Of a DNA stretch of 64,000 nt, positions 35,592-44,260 are shown in pieces (positions within the stretch are counted from its first letter, which is position 1; every line of letters begins with the position of its first letter). The notes beneath the pieces are model-generated. The model saw only the letters and a program-made list of their open reading frames with translations. It ran no database searches and was not told the origin of the DNA. This stretch comes from Bacteroidales bacterium M8. GTDB lineage: Bacteria; Bacteroidota; Bacteroidia; Bacteroidales; Muribaculaceae. The stretch spans positions 16,620 through 80,619 of the forward strand of contig LUJS01000004.1 in assembly GCA_001689495.1 (NCBI GenBank), read 5' to 3'. Position numbers and translations under genes: made by a program.

Positions 35592-35618
35592 CCGGTATAA
35601 CAAAACTGTTAAAAAACT

Positions 35619-35657
35619 GCGGGAATGTCCTGAATAATTGGACATTCCCGCTTTTTT
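35619..35657 (+). terminator. Rho-independent terminator after M48 gene
   Basis: GCGGGAATGTCC and GGACATTCCCGC form a 12-bp stem around TGAATAATT and are followed by six T. A textbook terminator. Confidence 0.9.
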
Positions 35658-35720
35658 AACAGTAGTTATGACCGAAAAGCACTATCTTTACAATTCAAAA
35701 AACAAAAACCTGAAACGACA

Positions 35721-36104
35721 ATGGATCTTAGTGTCTTTACGAACAACCTCGGCAAGTTCAGCAAGGCATATTCGCCCGACAAACTGATAGGCAAGATAAC
35801 CAAGGTGGCCAAGAAGGCCGGACTGAAGACCGTGTATGCCGCGTTGCTGCTGTACAACGCCCTGCTCAGCGAGAACATTCCGCTCAAGGACAAGGCCGTC
35901 GTGGTGGCGGCGCTGGGCTATTTCATCATGCCGGTCGACATCATAGCCGACATACTGCCCGGCGGTTTTGTCGACGACGCAGGGGTACTGGTGTATGCCG
36001 CCAAACTGATATGGGACAACATCACCCCCGAGACTCACGAGAAGGCTCGCGCCCAGCTGTCGAAATGGTTTGGCGAGATCGACCCCGCCGACCTGACTAT
36101 CTGA
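35721..36104 (+). CDS. YkvA family (DUF1232) membrane protein
   Basis: A 127-residue protein with the DUF1232 core: KDKAVVVAALGYFIMPVDII followed by ADILPGGFVDDAGVLVYAAK, which contains the PxDxIPD-like turn (here MPVDIIADILPG). The hydrophobic region gives one or two membrane segments. Function unknown in all organisms. Its stop overlaps that of the convergent amino-acid transporter gene by eight bases. Confidence 0.85.
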   Translation: MDLSVFTNNLGKFSKAYSPDKLIGKITKVAKKAGLKTVYAALLLYNALLSENIPLKDKAVVVAALGYFIMPVDIIADILPGGFVDDAGVLVYAAKLIWDNITPETHEKARAQLSKWFGEIDPADLTI

Positions 36105-37497
36105 GCATAAGGTATGCCGATGCCGCGGCGGCCACGGCGAGGACAATCAGTCCGCCGGTCTCGCCGCGCGTCAGGCGGTGTATGCCCTTCTCGTGCCGAG
36201 CCTTGAGCCAGAAGCCGAGGCCGGCTATGTAGAAGAAGGATGTCTGCATGAACAACCCGAGCCCCCCGGCATATATCATCCACATGCAGAACAGCGTGCA
36301 GCCGGCGCCGACAAGCGTGCCGGCCCGGTTGTTGCCGCGCGATATGCGCCACAGAAACATGCCGCTGACTAGATAGGCCGGGAGTATCATCATGCCGGTG
36401 ATGTTGAGCGCGGCGAGATAGACATCGTCGGCCATCACCACGAGTATCAGAAAGAGCTGCATCACCACGCTCGAGACGAACAGCCCGAAGGCGGGCATTC
36501 GGAATCGGTTGAGGCGCAGGAACCTGCGGGGAAATATGCCCACGCGGGCGGCGCTGTATGGCACCTCGGCGCAGACGAGGGTCCACGCCACCCAGCCGCC
36601 GCCGAGCGAGATGATGACCGAGGCTATGACGAGCCAATAGGCCCACGGGCCGCAGACCTCGCGCAGCACGTAGGCCACCGACGGGTCGTCGAGTCCGGCA
36701 AGACGGGCCCGCGTCATGACGCCGAAACAGAACACCGACACAAGCACGTAGAGCAACCATGCCGTGAAGAAGCCCGTGACGCCCGCGCGCCCCACGTCGC
36801 GGCTGCGGCGGGCACGGCCCGACATGATGACGGCCCCCTCGATGCCGATGAAGCACCAGAGCGTGACAAGCATGGTGCCGCGTATCTGGGTGCCAACGTC
36901 GCCTATCCCCTCGGAGGTGCCCCAGAAGTCGAGCGCGAACATGTCCATGCGCGCCCCGGCGGCAAGCAGGGCTATGATGAGGAGTATGGTGGCCACCTTG
37001 ATGCAGGCCAGCACGACGGTGAGTATGCGGGCGGTGCGCATGCCGGCCACGACGACGAGGAATATGACCCATATCAGGGCCGACCCGAACGCCACGGTGG
37101 GCCATCCGTGCTCGAGCAACCGCGGGAAGAATGCTCCGAAGGTGTCGTTGAGCATCACGGCATAGGCCACGTTGGCAAAGGCCGTGCAGAGCCAGTAGCC
37201 CCAAGCGGTGAGGTAACCGGCAAACGGTCCATAGCCCACGCGGGCATACTGATAGATGCCGGCGTCGAGCTCGGGACGGCGGTCGGCCAGCATCTTGAAG
37301 GTGAATACCAGCAGCAACATGCCGCAGGCCGTGACGAGCCACGAGATGATGACAGCCCCGAGACCGGCCTGCGAGGCCATGTTCTGGGGGATGTTGAAGA
37401 TGCCGGCCCCGACCATCATGCCGAAGACCAGCGCCGAAAGCCCCGCAAAACCGAGCAGGGAATCGGGAGATGACTTTGTCTTGTTGTCGTTGTTCAT
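36097..37497 (-). CDS. APC superfamily amino acid antiporter
   Basis: A transporter of about 466 residues with 12 predicted helices, of the basic amino acid/polyamine antiporter branch (APA). The ATG at 37497 (MNNDNKTKSSPDSLLGFAGL) was chosen over 37563 because homologues begin near the first helix and a TACTTTTG box sits at 37509-37516. The signature helix 1 is GLSALVFGMMVGAGIFNIPQ with the GAG unwinding motif. The exact exchange pair (arginine/ornithine, or agmatine) cannot be read. The 3' end overlaps the convergent ykvA-like gene. Confidence 0.85.
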   Translation of the reverse strand: MNNDNKTKSSPDSLLGFAGLSALVFGMMVGAGIFNIPQNMASQAGLGAVIISWLVTACGMLLLVFTFKMLADRRPELDAGIYQYARVGYGPFAGYLTAWGYWLCTAFANVAYAVMLNDTFGAFFPRLLEHGWPTVAFGSALIWVIFLVVVAGMRTARILTVVLACIKVATILLIIALLAAGARMDMFALDFWGTSEGIGDVGTQIRGTMLVTLWCFIGIEGAVIMSGRARRSRDVGRAGVTGFFTAWLLYVLVSVFCFGVMTRARLAGLDDPSVAYVLREVCGPWAYWLVIASVIISLGGGWVAWTLVCAEVPYSAARVGIFPRRFLRLNRFRMPAFGLFVSSVVMQLFLILVVMADDVYLAALNITGMMILPAYLVSGMFLWRISRGNNRAGTLVGAGCTLFCMWMIYAGGLGLFMQTSFFYIAGLGFWLKARHEKGIHRLTRGETGGLIVLAVAAAASAYLMLR

Positions 37498-37564
37498 TTT
37501 TGCGACTGCAAAAGTAACAAAAATCCGCCTGACTGAAGCGTCGGGCCTCAAAATAGACGGCACG

Positions 37565-37597
37565 AAAAAAGAGAGGGGGTCTCACGACTGCCTCTCT
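37565..37597 (-). terminator. Terminator after sodB
   Basis: On the minus strand AGAGAGG and CCTCTCT form a short stem followed by six T. It stands between sodB and the antiporter gene, about 100 bases beyond the sodB stop. Confidence 0.7.
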
Positions 37598-37693
37598 CTC
37601 CATTCATCACATTATGCTTATCAGTGCTGTTTTCCTTTATATTTATTCGTCAGTTTTGTTGCTTATATCGTTTTTTTGAAGCTGTAATCCTTT

Positions 37694-38272
37694 TCAGATG
37701 TATCGGCTTGAGACTATGTCCCAGTCTACGATCTTCCACCACTCCTTGAGTGCCTCGGCACGGCGGTTGCGGTAGTCGAGATAGTAGGCGTGCTCCCAGA
37801 CGTCGAATGTCAGCAGCGGGGTCAGACCCTCGGTGAGAGGGTTGCCGGCGTTTGAGGTCTTGGTTATGAAGAGCTTGCCGTCCTTGTCCTTGGAGAGCCA
37901 GACCCAGCCCGATCCGAAGATCGAGGCACCGGCCTCCTCGAATTCGCGCTTGAACTGTTCTAGACTTCCGAACTGCTCGTCGATGGCGTGGCGCAGGCGT
38001 CCTTCGGGATCCTTGCTGCCGTCGGGCGAGAAGGTGAAGAAGTAGAAGATATGGTTCCAAGCCTGCGAGGCGTTGTTGAACACGGGACCCTCGGCCGAGC
38101 GGATGATGTCTTCGAGCTCCATGTCCTCATACTCGGTGTCCTTGATGAGGCGGTTGAGGTTGTCGATGTATGTGCGCTCGTGCTTGCCATAATGATACTC
38201 GACGGTGTCGCGCGATATGACGGGCGCCAGAGCATCGGTGGCATAGGGAAGTTCGGGAAGTGTATAGACCAT
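37694..38272 (-). CDS. sodB: Superoxide dismutase (Fe)
   Basis: A 192-residue cytosolic Fe/Mn-type superoxide dismutase. The four metal ligands are visible: His27 (YHYGKH), His74 (AWNHIFYF), Asp157 and His161 (FDVWEHAYYLDY). The motif FGSGWVWL is typical, and Ala/Gln residues around the active site (SNAGNP) favour iron or cambialistic use. The gene stands alone, as expected for an oxidative-stress gene in an anaerobe. Confidence 0.96.
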   Translation of the reverse strand: MVYTLPELPYATDALAPVISRDTVEYHYGKHERTYIDNLNRLIKDTEYEDMELEDIIRSAEGPVFNNASQAWNHIFYFFTFSPDGSKDPEGRLRHAIDEQFGSLEQFKREFEEAGASIFGSGWVWLSKDKDGKLFITKTSNAGNPLTEGLTPLLTFDVWEHAYYLDYRNRRAEALKEWWKIVDWDIVSSRYI

Positions 38273-38389
38273 TGTTTCTTTGGTTTTATTAGTTAGGACG
38301 TTGTCGCCGGTTGTCCGGCCTTGTAAATCATTAACGCCGGGAGGCGAAAGTTGGTTCGGGGATGTGTCGTTAAAATATATGAAGATATG

Positions 38390-40090
38390 TCAATGCACCA
38401 GCATGACGGTGACCAGTCCCCACACCACCAGCAGTATGTTGCTGACGGCATAGGTGACGGTATAGCCCATGGCGGGCAGGGTGCTGCCGAGGGCGTCCTG
38501 CACGGCGCCGAGCGAGGCGGTGCACGTGCGCGTGCCGGCGCAGCAGCCCAGCGTCAGGGCGGGATTGAACTTGAATACCTTGTGGCCTATCCAGAGCCCG
38601 AAGAGCAGGGGGATGCATGTGCCCACCGCTCCGGCCACGAAGAGCATCCAGCCCACCGACTTGAGCCCCGAGACGAACGAGGGGGCGGCCTCGATGCCGA
38701 CGACGGCTATGAAGACGTTGAGGCCGAGGTTGTTCATGATCCAGAGGGCGGCGGGGGGTATCTGGCCGAACGTGGGGCGGCGCGAGCGGAGCCAGCCGAA
38801 GACGATGCCGGCGATGAGCGAGCCGCCGCTGGTGCCGAAGCTGACGGGGATGCCCCCGATCCAGATGCTGATGGCGCCGAGGAATCCGCCTATGAAGATG
38901 GCGAGCCCGACAAACATGAGGTCGCTCGCGGTGGTGGGACGGTCGAGGTGGCCGAGGTGCTTGCCGGCGCGCGTCACGGCCTCGCGCGAGCCCACGAGGG
39001 TGAGCATGTCGCCGCGGGCGGCTATGGTGGTGGGGTCGACGGGTATCTCTTTGCCCTCGCGTTCTACCTCGCGCACGGAGACGCCGTGCATGAAGTGCTC
39101 GGCGAATATCTCGGCCAGCGGGCGGCCTATGTATCGCGACTTGTTCAGGCGCACGGGCACGCGCTCGACGGGATAGGTGAGCAGGGCGGCGTTGTCGACC
39201 TCGCGGCCTATCAGATCCTCGACGCTGACCATGAACCGCCGCGGGCCGCTCAGCACAATCTCGTCGCCGGGATCGAGCCGCTGCGCGCGCGTGGGGGCCA
39301 CGATGGTATCGCCGTGCAGCACGCGGCCTATGTAGAGCTGCAGCCCGTGAGAGTGCAGATATGTCTCGGTCTCGGCCACGGTGGCGCCGTTGGCGAAAAA
39401 GTCTGACGTGAGCCTGTAGGCCCTGAAGGCCACGGCGCGGCGTGCGTTGAAGCTGGCGGGGTCGGCCTGCCACGAGTTGTCCTCGAGCTGCCGCTCCAGC
39501 TCGGCCGTCTGACGCTTTACCTTGTCGAGGCCTCCGAGCAACTTGGGCCCGAAGTTGCCCAGCAGCAGCACGGTGCCGAGGGTGCCGAAGATGTATGTCA
39601 CGGCATAGCAGACGGGTATTATCGAGATTTCCTTCTGCTTGGCGGCCTCGTCGATGGGCAGCTTGGATATGGCCTCGCTGCCCACACCGATCAGTGCCGA
39701 GCAGGTCTGCGAGCCCGAGAAGAGACCCACGGTCTCGCCCTTGGAGTAGCCGAACAGTGTGGCTATGAGGAGGGTGACCGCAAAGCAGCTCATGCTCATC
39801 AGCACGGCAAAGAATACCTGACGCAACCCCATGCCCTTGAGCGACTTGAAGAACTGCGGCCCGACGCTATAGCCTATCGAGAAGAGGAACATCATGAAGA
39901 AGACCGTCTTGAGCGGCCCCGACATGGGTATCTCGAGCTGGCCTATGACGACGCCGACCAGCAGCACCGAGGTGACGCTGCCGAGCGAGAACGAACCGAT
40001 GCGTATTCGGCCGATAAGGAATCCGAGCCCCACGGTGAGGAACAGCGCGAGGGTCGGATAGGCTCTGAGTATTTCTATGAATGACTGCAT
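38390..40090 (-). CDS. AspT/YidE-type putative transporter with two TrkA-C domains
   Basis: A 566-residue membrane protein of the aspartate:alanine exchanger (AAEx) family. Two membrane halves with the repeat signature (FLFSIGYSVGPQFFKSLKG; LGLNVFIAVVGIEAAPSFVSG) flank two soluble RCK/TrkA-C-like regions (about 200-390, with PGDEIVLSGPRRF and RGDMLTLVGSREA). The pattern GSQTCSALIGVGSEA and CCAGTRTCTASLGAVQ are the conserved pore motifs. Substrates may be organic acids or amino acids. The frame is complete. Confidence 0.85.
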   Translation of the reverse strand: MQSFIEILRAYPTLALFLTVGLGFLIGRIRIGSFSLGSVTSVLLVGVVIGQLEIPMSGPLKTVFFMMFLFSIGYSVGPQFFKSLKGMGLRQVFFAVLMSMSCFAVTLLIATLFGYSKGETVGLFSGSQTCSALIGVGSEAISKLPIDEAAKQKEISIIPVCYAVTYIFGTLGTVLLLGNFGPKLLGGLDKVKRQTAELERQLEDNSWQADPASFNARRAVAFRAYRLTSDFFANGATVAETETYLHSHGLQLYIGRVLHGDTIVAPTRAQRLDPGDEIVLSGPRRFMVSVEDLIGREVDNAALLTYPVERVPVRLNKSRYIGRPLAEIFAEHFMHGVSVREVEREGKEIPVDPTTIAARGDMLTLVGSREAVTRAGKHLGHLDRPTTASDLMFVGLAIFIGGFLGAISIWIGGIPVSFGTSGGSLIAGIVFGWLRSRRPTFGQIPPAALWIMNNLGLNVFIAVVGIEAAPSFVSGLKSVGWMLFVAGAVGTCIPLLFGLWIGHKVFKFNPALTLGCCAGTRTCTASLGAVQDALGSTLPAMGYTVTYAVSNILLVVWGLVTVMLVH

Positions 40091-40143
40091 GGGCGCGGGT
40101 GTTGACGTGATAAATAATCAACAACCGCCGGGTGCCTAATGTT

Positions 40144-41064
40144 TCAGACGTTTATGCACATCCCCTCGTCGGCGAGGATGGTGTTGGGGAACACCTCGCG
40201 GGCCTCGGCCAGCAGTCGCTCCTCGCCCTCGCGGGCATAGCGCTTGGAGAAGTGTCCCAGTATGAGCTGCGAGGCGCCGACGGCCCGGGCGGTCTCGGCG
40301 GCCTGACGGGCCGTGGAGTGTCCGCGCTCGCGCGCCAGCGAGGCATACTCGTCGCCGTACGTGGCCTCGTGATAGAGCGTATGCACGCCCATGATGTCGG
40401 GTATGATGCGCGAGTCGGCCATCGTGTCGCTGCAATAGGCATAGCTCAGGGCCGGGTCGGCGGGCGTGGTGAGCGCGGCGTTGGGGATGACCGTGCCGTC
40501 GGGCTTGACGAAGTCGGCCCCCTCCTTGATCCCCTTGAGCTGACTGACGGGTATATTGTGATACTTGACCATGTCGCCCCGCAGGTGGCGCAGACCCTGT
40601 TTCTCGCGAAACATGAAGCCCGTGCAGTCGACACGGTGATAGAGCGGGAAGGTCGAGACGGTGAGCCCCTGATCCTCGTAGACCACTCGGCGCGAGCCGG
40701 GCTCGATGATGTCGTATATGATCTCGAACGGGGCCGTGCGGTTGAAGAACTTCATCCAGTCGTCGAGCAGGCGGGCCCCCTCGCTGAACAGGTGCACGGT
40801 GACGGTGCCCTGAACGTCGTGCAGGGCCATGGTCGAGAGCAACCCGGGGAGCCCGAAGAAGTGATCGCCGTGGAGGTGAGAGATGAATATGTGCGCGAGG
40901 CGCGAGAACTTGAGTCCCATGCGGCGGAACTGTCCCTGCGCACCCTCGCCACAGTCTATCATGAAGAGTTTGTCGCGAAAATCGACCACCTGACACGACT
41001 GGCTGTGCCGGGCAGACTGCGTGGCCGACGAGCAGCCGAGTATGTTGACAGAAAATTTTGCCAT
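40144..41064 (-). CDS. rnz: Ribonuclease Z
   Basis: A metallo-beta-lactamase-fold endonuclease that trims tRNA 3' ends. The ATG at 41064 (MAKFSVNILGCSSATQ) gives 306 residues, the normal length; the open frame continues to 41256 but that extension is Ser/Thr/Pro-rich frame noise over the upstream gap and neighbour. The metal motif HLHGDH is at 63-68 (ISHLHGDHFFGLPGLL), and later His/Asp ligands lie in YCSDTMADSRI, LYHEATYGDEY and LGHFSKRY. A TATATTTG box at 41082-41089 is a plausible promoter element. Confidence 0.95.
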   Translation of the reverse strand: MAKFSVNILGCSSATQSARHSQSCQVVDFRDKLFMIDCGEGAQGQFRRMGLKFSRLAHIFISHLHGDHFFGLPGLLSTMALHDVQGTVTVHLFSEGARLLDDWMKFFNRTAPFEIIYDIIEPGSRRVVYEDQGLTVSTFPLYHRVDCTGFMFREKQGLRHLRGDMVKYHNIPVSQLKGIKEGADFVKPDGTVIPNAALTTPADPALSYAYCSDTMADSRIIPDIMGVHTLYHEATYGDEYASLARERGHSTARQAAETARAVGASQLILGHFSKRYAREGEERLLAEAREVFPNTILADEGMCINV

Positions 41065-41158
41065 ATCCGTTCTATTCACGGCAAATATACTCATTAACCG
41101 CGAAAGGTCGATTCGGCCAACTGTGAAAAAAACTAAACGCCGCCGTTTCGGGGGGGGG

Positions 41159-41707
41159 TCAGATCTTGTAGTAGCCGGATTCGGTGATGACGATGTCGAC
41201 GCGGACGTCGTGTGGCTCGGCGGGGATCTCGCCGTCGTCCATGAGCTGGAAGTCATAGCCGACGCCTACCTTCGTGGCGCGTGTCTCGGCCAGCAGGCGG
41301 TCATAGTATCCCTTGCCGCGCCCCACGCGGTTGCCGCGGCGGTCGTAGGCCACGGCGGGGACGACGACGAGCTCGATGTCGTCCATCGACGCGGTGTCGT
41401 TGCCGGTGGGCTCCTCGATGTGGAACGAGCCGAGCGCCAGACGCTGCTCGTCGTAGGGGAGTATGTCGAGGTTGACGCCGTTGACGCGGGGCAGGTAGAA
41501 GTGCTTGCGCGAGGCCCACTTGCTGATGAACGAGCGCGTGGACAGCTCGTCGGGCAGCGAGTGATACATCAGTATCCTGTCGGCCATCATGAAGGCTGCC
41601 GTGCGTTCGAGCATGTCGAACACGCGGGCCGCGGCCGTGAGTTTGTCGGTGTCGTCGAGGAGGGTCTTGCGGGCCTTGACCCTGCGGCGGATGTCGTCTT
41701 TGTTCAT
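41159..41707 (-). CDS. 5-formyltetrahydrofolate cyclo-ligase
   Basis: A 182-residue enzyme that converts 5-formyl-THF to 5,10-methenyl-THF with ATP. The family features are the N-terminal KDDIRRRVKARKTLL, the phosphate loop VPAVAYDRRGNRVGRGKGYYDRLL and the YDFQLMDDGEIPAEPHDVRVD end. It overlaps the S41 protease stop by one base and is the last gene of that operon. Directly beyond its stop lies a run of nine G. Confidence 0.93.
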   Translation of the reverse strand: MNKDDIRRRVKARKTLLDDTDKLTAAARVFDMLERTAAFMMADRILMYHSLPDELSTRSFISKWASRKHFYLPRVNGVNLDILPYDEQRLALGSFHIEEPTGNDTASMDDIELVVVPAVAYDRRGNRVGRGKGYYDRLLAETRATKVGVGYDFQLMDDGEIPAEPHDVRVDIVITESGYYKI

Positions 41708-43341
41708 TATTCCGGTTTGACAGAGGTGACGGTGATGGGTATGGCCGTCTTGCCCGTGTCGAATGCGTTCAGGGCCTCGCGGACCGTGGGGTCGGTGAGG
41801 TTGTAGACCTCGAAGTATCCCTGCACGCCATGTATGTTGCGGGCAATCATGGCTTTCAAGGAATTAACAAGCAGGTCGCGCGAAATGTTTATGTAGTACC
41901 ACCTCGGGGCCACGCCGTTGCGGCGGGCATACTCGACGAAGTCCTGCAGCAGGGTGTCGTCGTCGGGGAGTATGCGCATCAGTCCCTCGCCGTCGTGGCT
42001 CTTGGAGAGGACGTCGCGGTGACGGTCGGCATACTCGAAGGTGTATTTGTTTATCAGCCCCTTGTTGAGCACGTTGAGATACCACGACGTGTAGCCTGTC
42101 GTGTCGTTGGGCACGAAGATGTCGGGCATGATGCCGCCGCCGCCATAGACGGTGCGGCCGTTGAGGGTGTGGAACTCGAGGTCCTTGTTCTGGCGTATCG
42201 AGTCGGCGCTATAGAACTCGCCGTGCTCGTAGCGGTCCAGCAGGTCGCGCTCGTAGTCGGTGCCGGGGGCATATGTCTTCTGTATGCAGCGGCCCGAGGG
42301 GGTGTAGTATCTGGCTATGGTGAGGCGCAGGGCGCTGCTGTCGGGCAGCTCGAGCTGGTGCTGCACCAGACCCTTGCCGAACGAGCGGCGTCCCACGATG
42401 AGGCCGCGGTCGTTGTCCTGAAGGGCTCCGGCAAATATCTCGCTGGCGCTGGCCGAGACCTCGTCGAGCAGCACCACCACCTCGCGGTCGCTGAACGAGC
42501 CCGAGCCGTCGCTGCCGGTGGCCGGGGCGTCGGGGGTGTGGGCACCCTTCATCGACACGATTGGGAGGTCGCCCTCGAGAAACTCGTTGGCCATGAGCAC
42601 GGCGTGCTCCATGAAGCCGCCGCCGTTGCCGCGCAGGTCTATGATGAATTTCTCGGCGCCCTCGCCGGTCAGCGTGATCATCGAGGTGAGGAACTCGCTA
42701 TATGTATTGGCGCCGAACTTGTTGATTTTCAGATAGCCCACGCCCGGTTCTATCATGTATGCGGCGTCTATCGACGACACGGGTATGTCGCCGCGGGTCA
42801 CGTCGAAGCGCAGCAGCTCGTCGGCCGTCGGCCTGCGTATGCCCAGCGAGACAATCGAGCCCTTGGGGCCGCGCAGCATGTTCTTGACCTTGATGTCGCT
42901 GATGCCCTTGCCTGCCACGATGCTGTCGTCGACCGACACGATGCGGTCGCCGGGCATGAGGCCGACCTTCTCTGAGGGGCCGCCCGAGATCACCTCGAGC
43001 ACGTTGATGGTGTCGCCCAGCAGGTTGAACGATATGCCGATGCCCGAGAACGAGCCCTCGAGCTCCTCGTTGACACTCTGCAGGTCTTCGGCGGGGATAT
43101 AGACCGAGTGGGGGTCGAGCGCGGCCATTAGGTCGGGCAGCGTGGCCTCGAGCAGCGAGTCGGTGTCGATGTCGTCGACATAGTTGCGGTCTATCAGCTC
43201 GAGTATGGTGTCGAGCTTCGATCGCGAGCTCCACGAGCTGCTGCCGTTGAAGAATGTTTTACCTATCCACATGCCCGCTACGAGGGCTATGGCGATGGCC
43301 AGCGGCATCCACACCGCAGGGCTCTTCAGGCGATTGTTCAT
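41707..43341 (-). CDS. S41 family C-terminal processing peptidase (CtpA-like)
   Basis: A 544-residue periplasmic protease. One N-terminal helix (VWMPLAIAIALVAGMWI) precedes a PDZ domain (about 90-180, GIGISFNLLGDTINVLEVIS). The catalytic domain has the serine in VVLLDEVSASASEIFAGAL and the lysine in GRRSFGKGLVQH. A tail of about 150 residues follows (PDIFVPNDTTGYTSWYLNVL) that is common in Bacteroidales. It lies between dCMP deaminase and formyl-THF cyclo-ligase, an arrangement kept in many relatives. Confidence 0.92.
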   Translation of the reverse strand: MNNRLKSPAVWMPLAIAIALVAGMWIGKTFFNGSSSWSSRSKLDTILELIDRNYVDDIDTDSLLEATLPDLMAALDPHSVYIPAEDLQSVNEELEGSFSGIGISFNLLGDTINVLEVISGGPSEKVGLMPGDRIVSVDDSIVAGKGISDIKVKNMLRGPKGSIVSLGIRRPTADELLRFDVTRGDIPVSSIDAAYMIEPGVGYLKINKFGANTYSEFLTSMITLTGEGAEKFIIDLRGNGGGFMEHAVLMANEFLEGDLPIVSMKGAHTPDAPATGSDGSGSFSDREVVVLLDEVSASASEIFAGALQDNDRGLIVGRRSFGKGLVQHQLELPDSSALRLTIARYYTPSGRCIQKTYAPGTDYERDLLDRYEHGEFYSADSIRQNKDLEFHTLNGRTVYGGGGIMPDIFVPNDTTGYTSWYLNVLNKGLINKYTFEYADRHRDVLSKSHDGEGLMRILPDDDTLLQDFVEYARRNGVAPRWYYINISRDLLVNSLKAMIARNIHGVQGYFEVYNLTDPTVREALNAFDTGKTAIPITVTSVKPE

Positions 43342-43381
43342 CTAAATGGAAAAAATGAGTAGGGTTGTATGGATTTCAGAG

Positions 43382-43810
43382 TCAGTCGAGCGGATGGTGA
43401 CAGCACTCGATGCCTGCGCGGCGCAGCAGGTCTATGCCGTCGGTGATGCGATAGAGGTCGGCGAAGACCACGCGCCTGATGCCGGCCTGAATGATGAGCT
43501 TGGCGCAGTCGAGACAAGGCGAGGCGGTGATGTAGAGCGTGGCCCCCTCGCTCGAGTTGTTCGAGCGCGCCACCTTGGTGATGGCGTTTGCCTCGGCGTG
43601 GAGCACGTATGTCTTGGTGACGCCCAGCTCGTCCTCGCAGACGTTCTCGAACCCCGCCGGAGTTCCGTTGAATCCGTCGGAGATTATCGTGCGGTCCTTG
43701 ACCATCAGCGCGCCCACCTTGCGGCGCACGCAGTATGAATTTTCGGCCCATATACCGGCCATGCGGAGATAGCGGCTGTCAAGCAGCTCCTGCTTGTCGC
43801 GGGTATTCAT
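43382..43810 (-). CDS. Deoxycytidylate (dCMP) deaminase
   Basis: A 142-residue zinc deaminase of the dCMP/ComEB type, which supplies dUMP for thymidylate. The active-site motif HAEANAI gives His71 and Glu73; PCLDCAK gives Cys99 and Cys102. GFNGTPAGFENVCED is the characteristic substrate loop. A TAACTTTG box at 43836-43843 is the probable promoter of this gene and the S41-cyclo-ligase operon after it, which starts 40 bases later. Confidence 0.93.
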   Translation of the reverse strand: MNTRDKQELLDSRYLRMAGIWAENSYCVRRKVGALMVKDRTIISDGFNGTPAGFENVCEDELGVTKTYVLHAEANAITKVARSNNSSEGATLYITASPCLDCAKLIIQAGIRRVVFADLYRITDGIDLLRRAGIECCHHPLD

Positions 43811-44260
43811 AATTGATGATGCTCGTTTTAAGCCACAAAGTTAGGCATTATTATTGACATTCGTAGCATTTTTTAACATTTTCATCATATTTTTGGCGAA
43901 AATTGTGGATATTGTGTATGCACCGAGGTACCGAGGTGGTAAATCAATGATTGTTCGTACCATTCCAGCCGCGAGGCGGCTCGGATCCCAACTCGGCAAA
44001 TCTCCCGCATGTCTGTGTGCCCGAGCATGCAACACACTCCGTCGGCCGGGGGGCGTTGTGGTGAAACTGACCAACGGATTGGCTATTTTAACCTTTTTAT
44101 TGTCAATAATGGTGCAAGAACTATGAAAATTTGTAAAAATTTACCTATCTTTGCCACTGATTTTTGTCCGGCTTTTTACTTATGGATAAACCTGACAAGG
44201 ACACACGCATTTCAACTTAACACAGTCATAGAAATAGTAACAATAATCAATCAATAGACA
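43811..44260. other. 450-base intergenic region with divergent promoter elements
   Basis: Between dCMP deaminase (minus) and the lipoprotein cluster (plus). Contents: a TAACTTTG box (43836-43843, minus), an AT-rich stretch, a GC-rich part from about 43920 to 44060 with a near-palindrome CACCGAGGTACCGAGGTG and a GCCGC/GCGGC stem, and TATCTTTG at 44146-44153 (plus) as the probable -7 box of the cluster. Its ATG is 107 bases further on, so a long leader is likely. No convincing gene is seen. Confidence 0.6.

Noticed and set aside
43854..44126. 90-residue plus-strand frame in the intergenic region
   Set aside because: It has no recognised motif, runs over promoter-like and palindromic sequence, and shows changing composition; a real gene is not supported.
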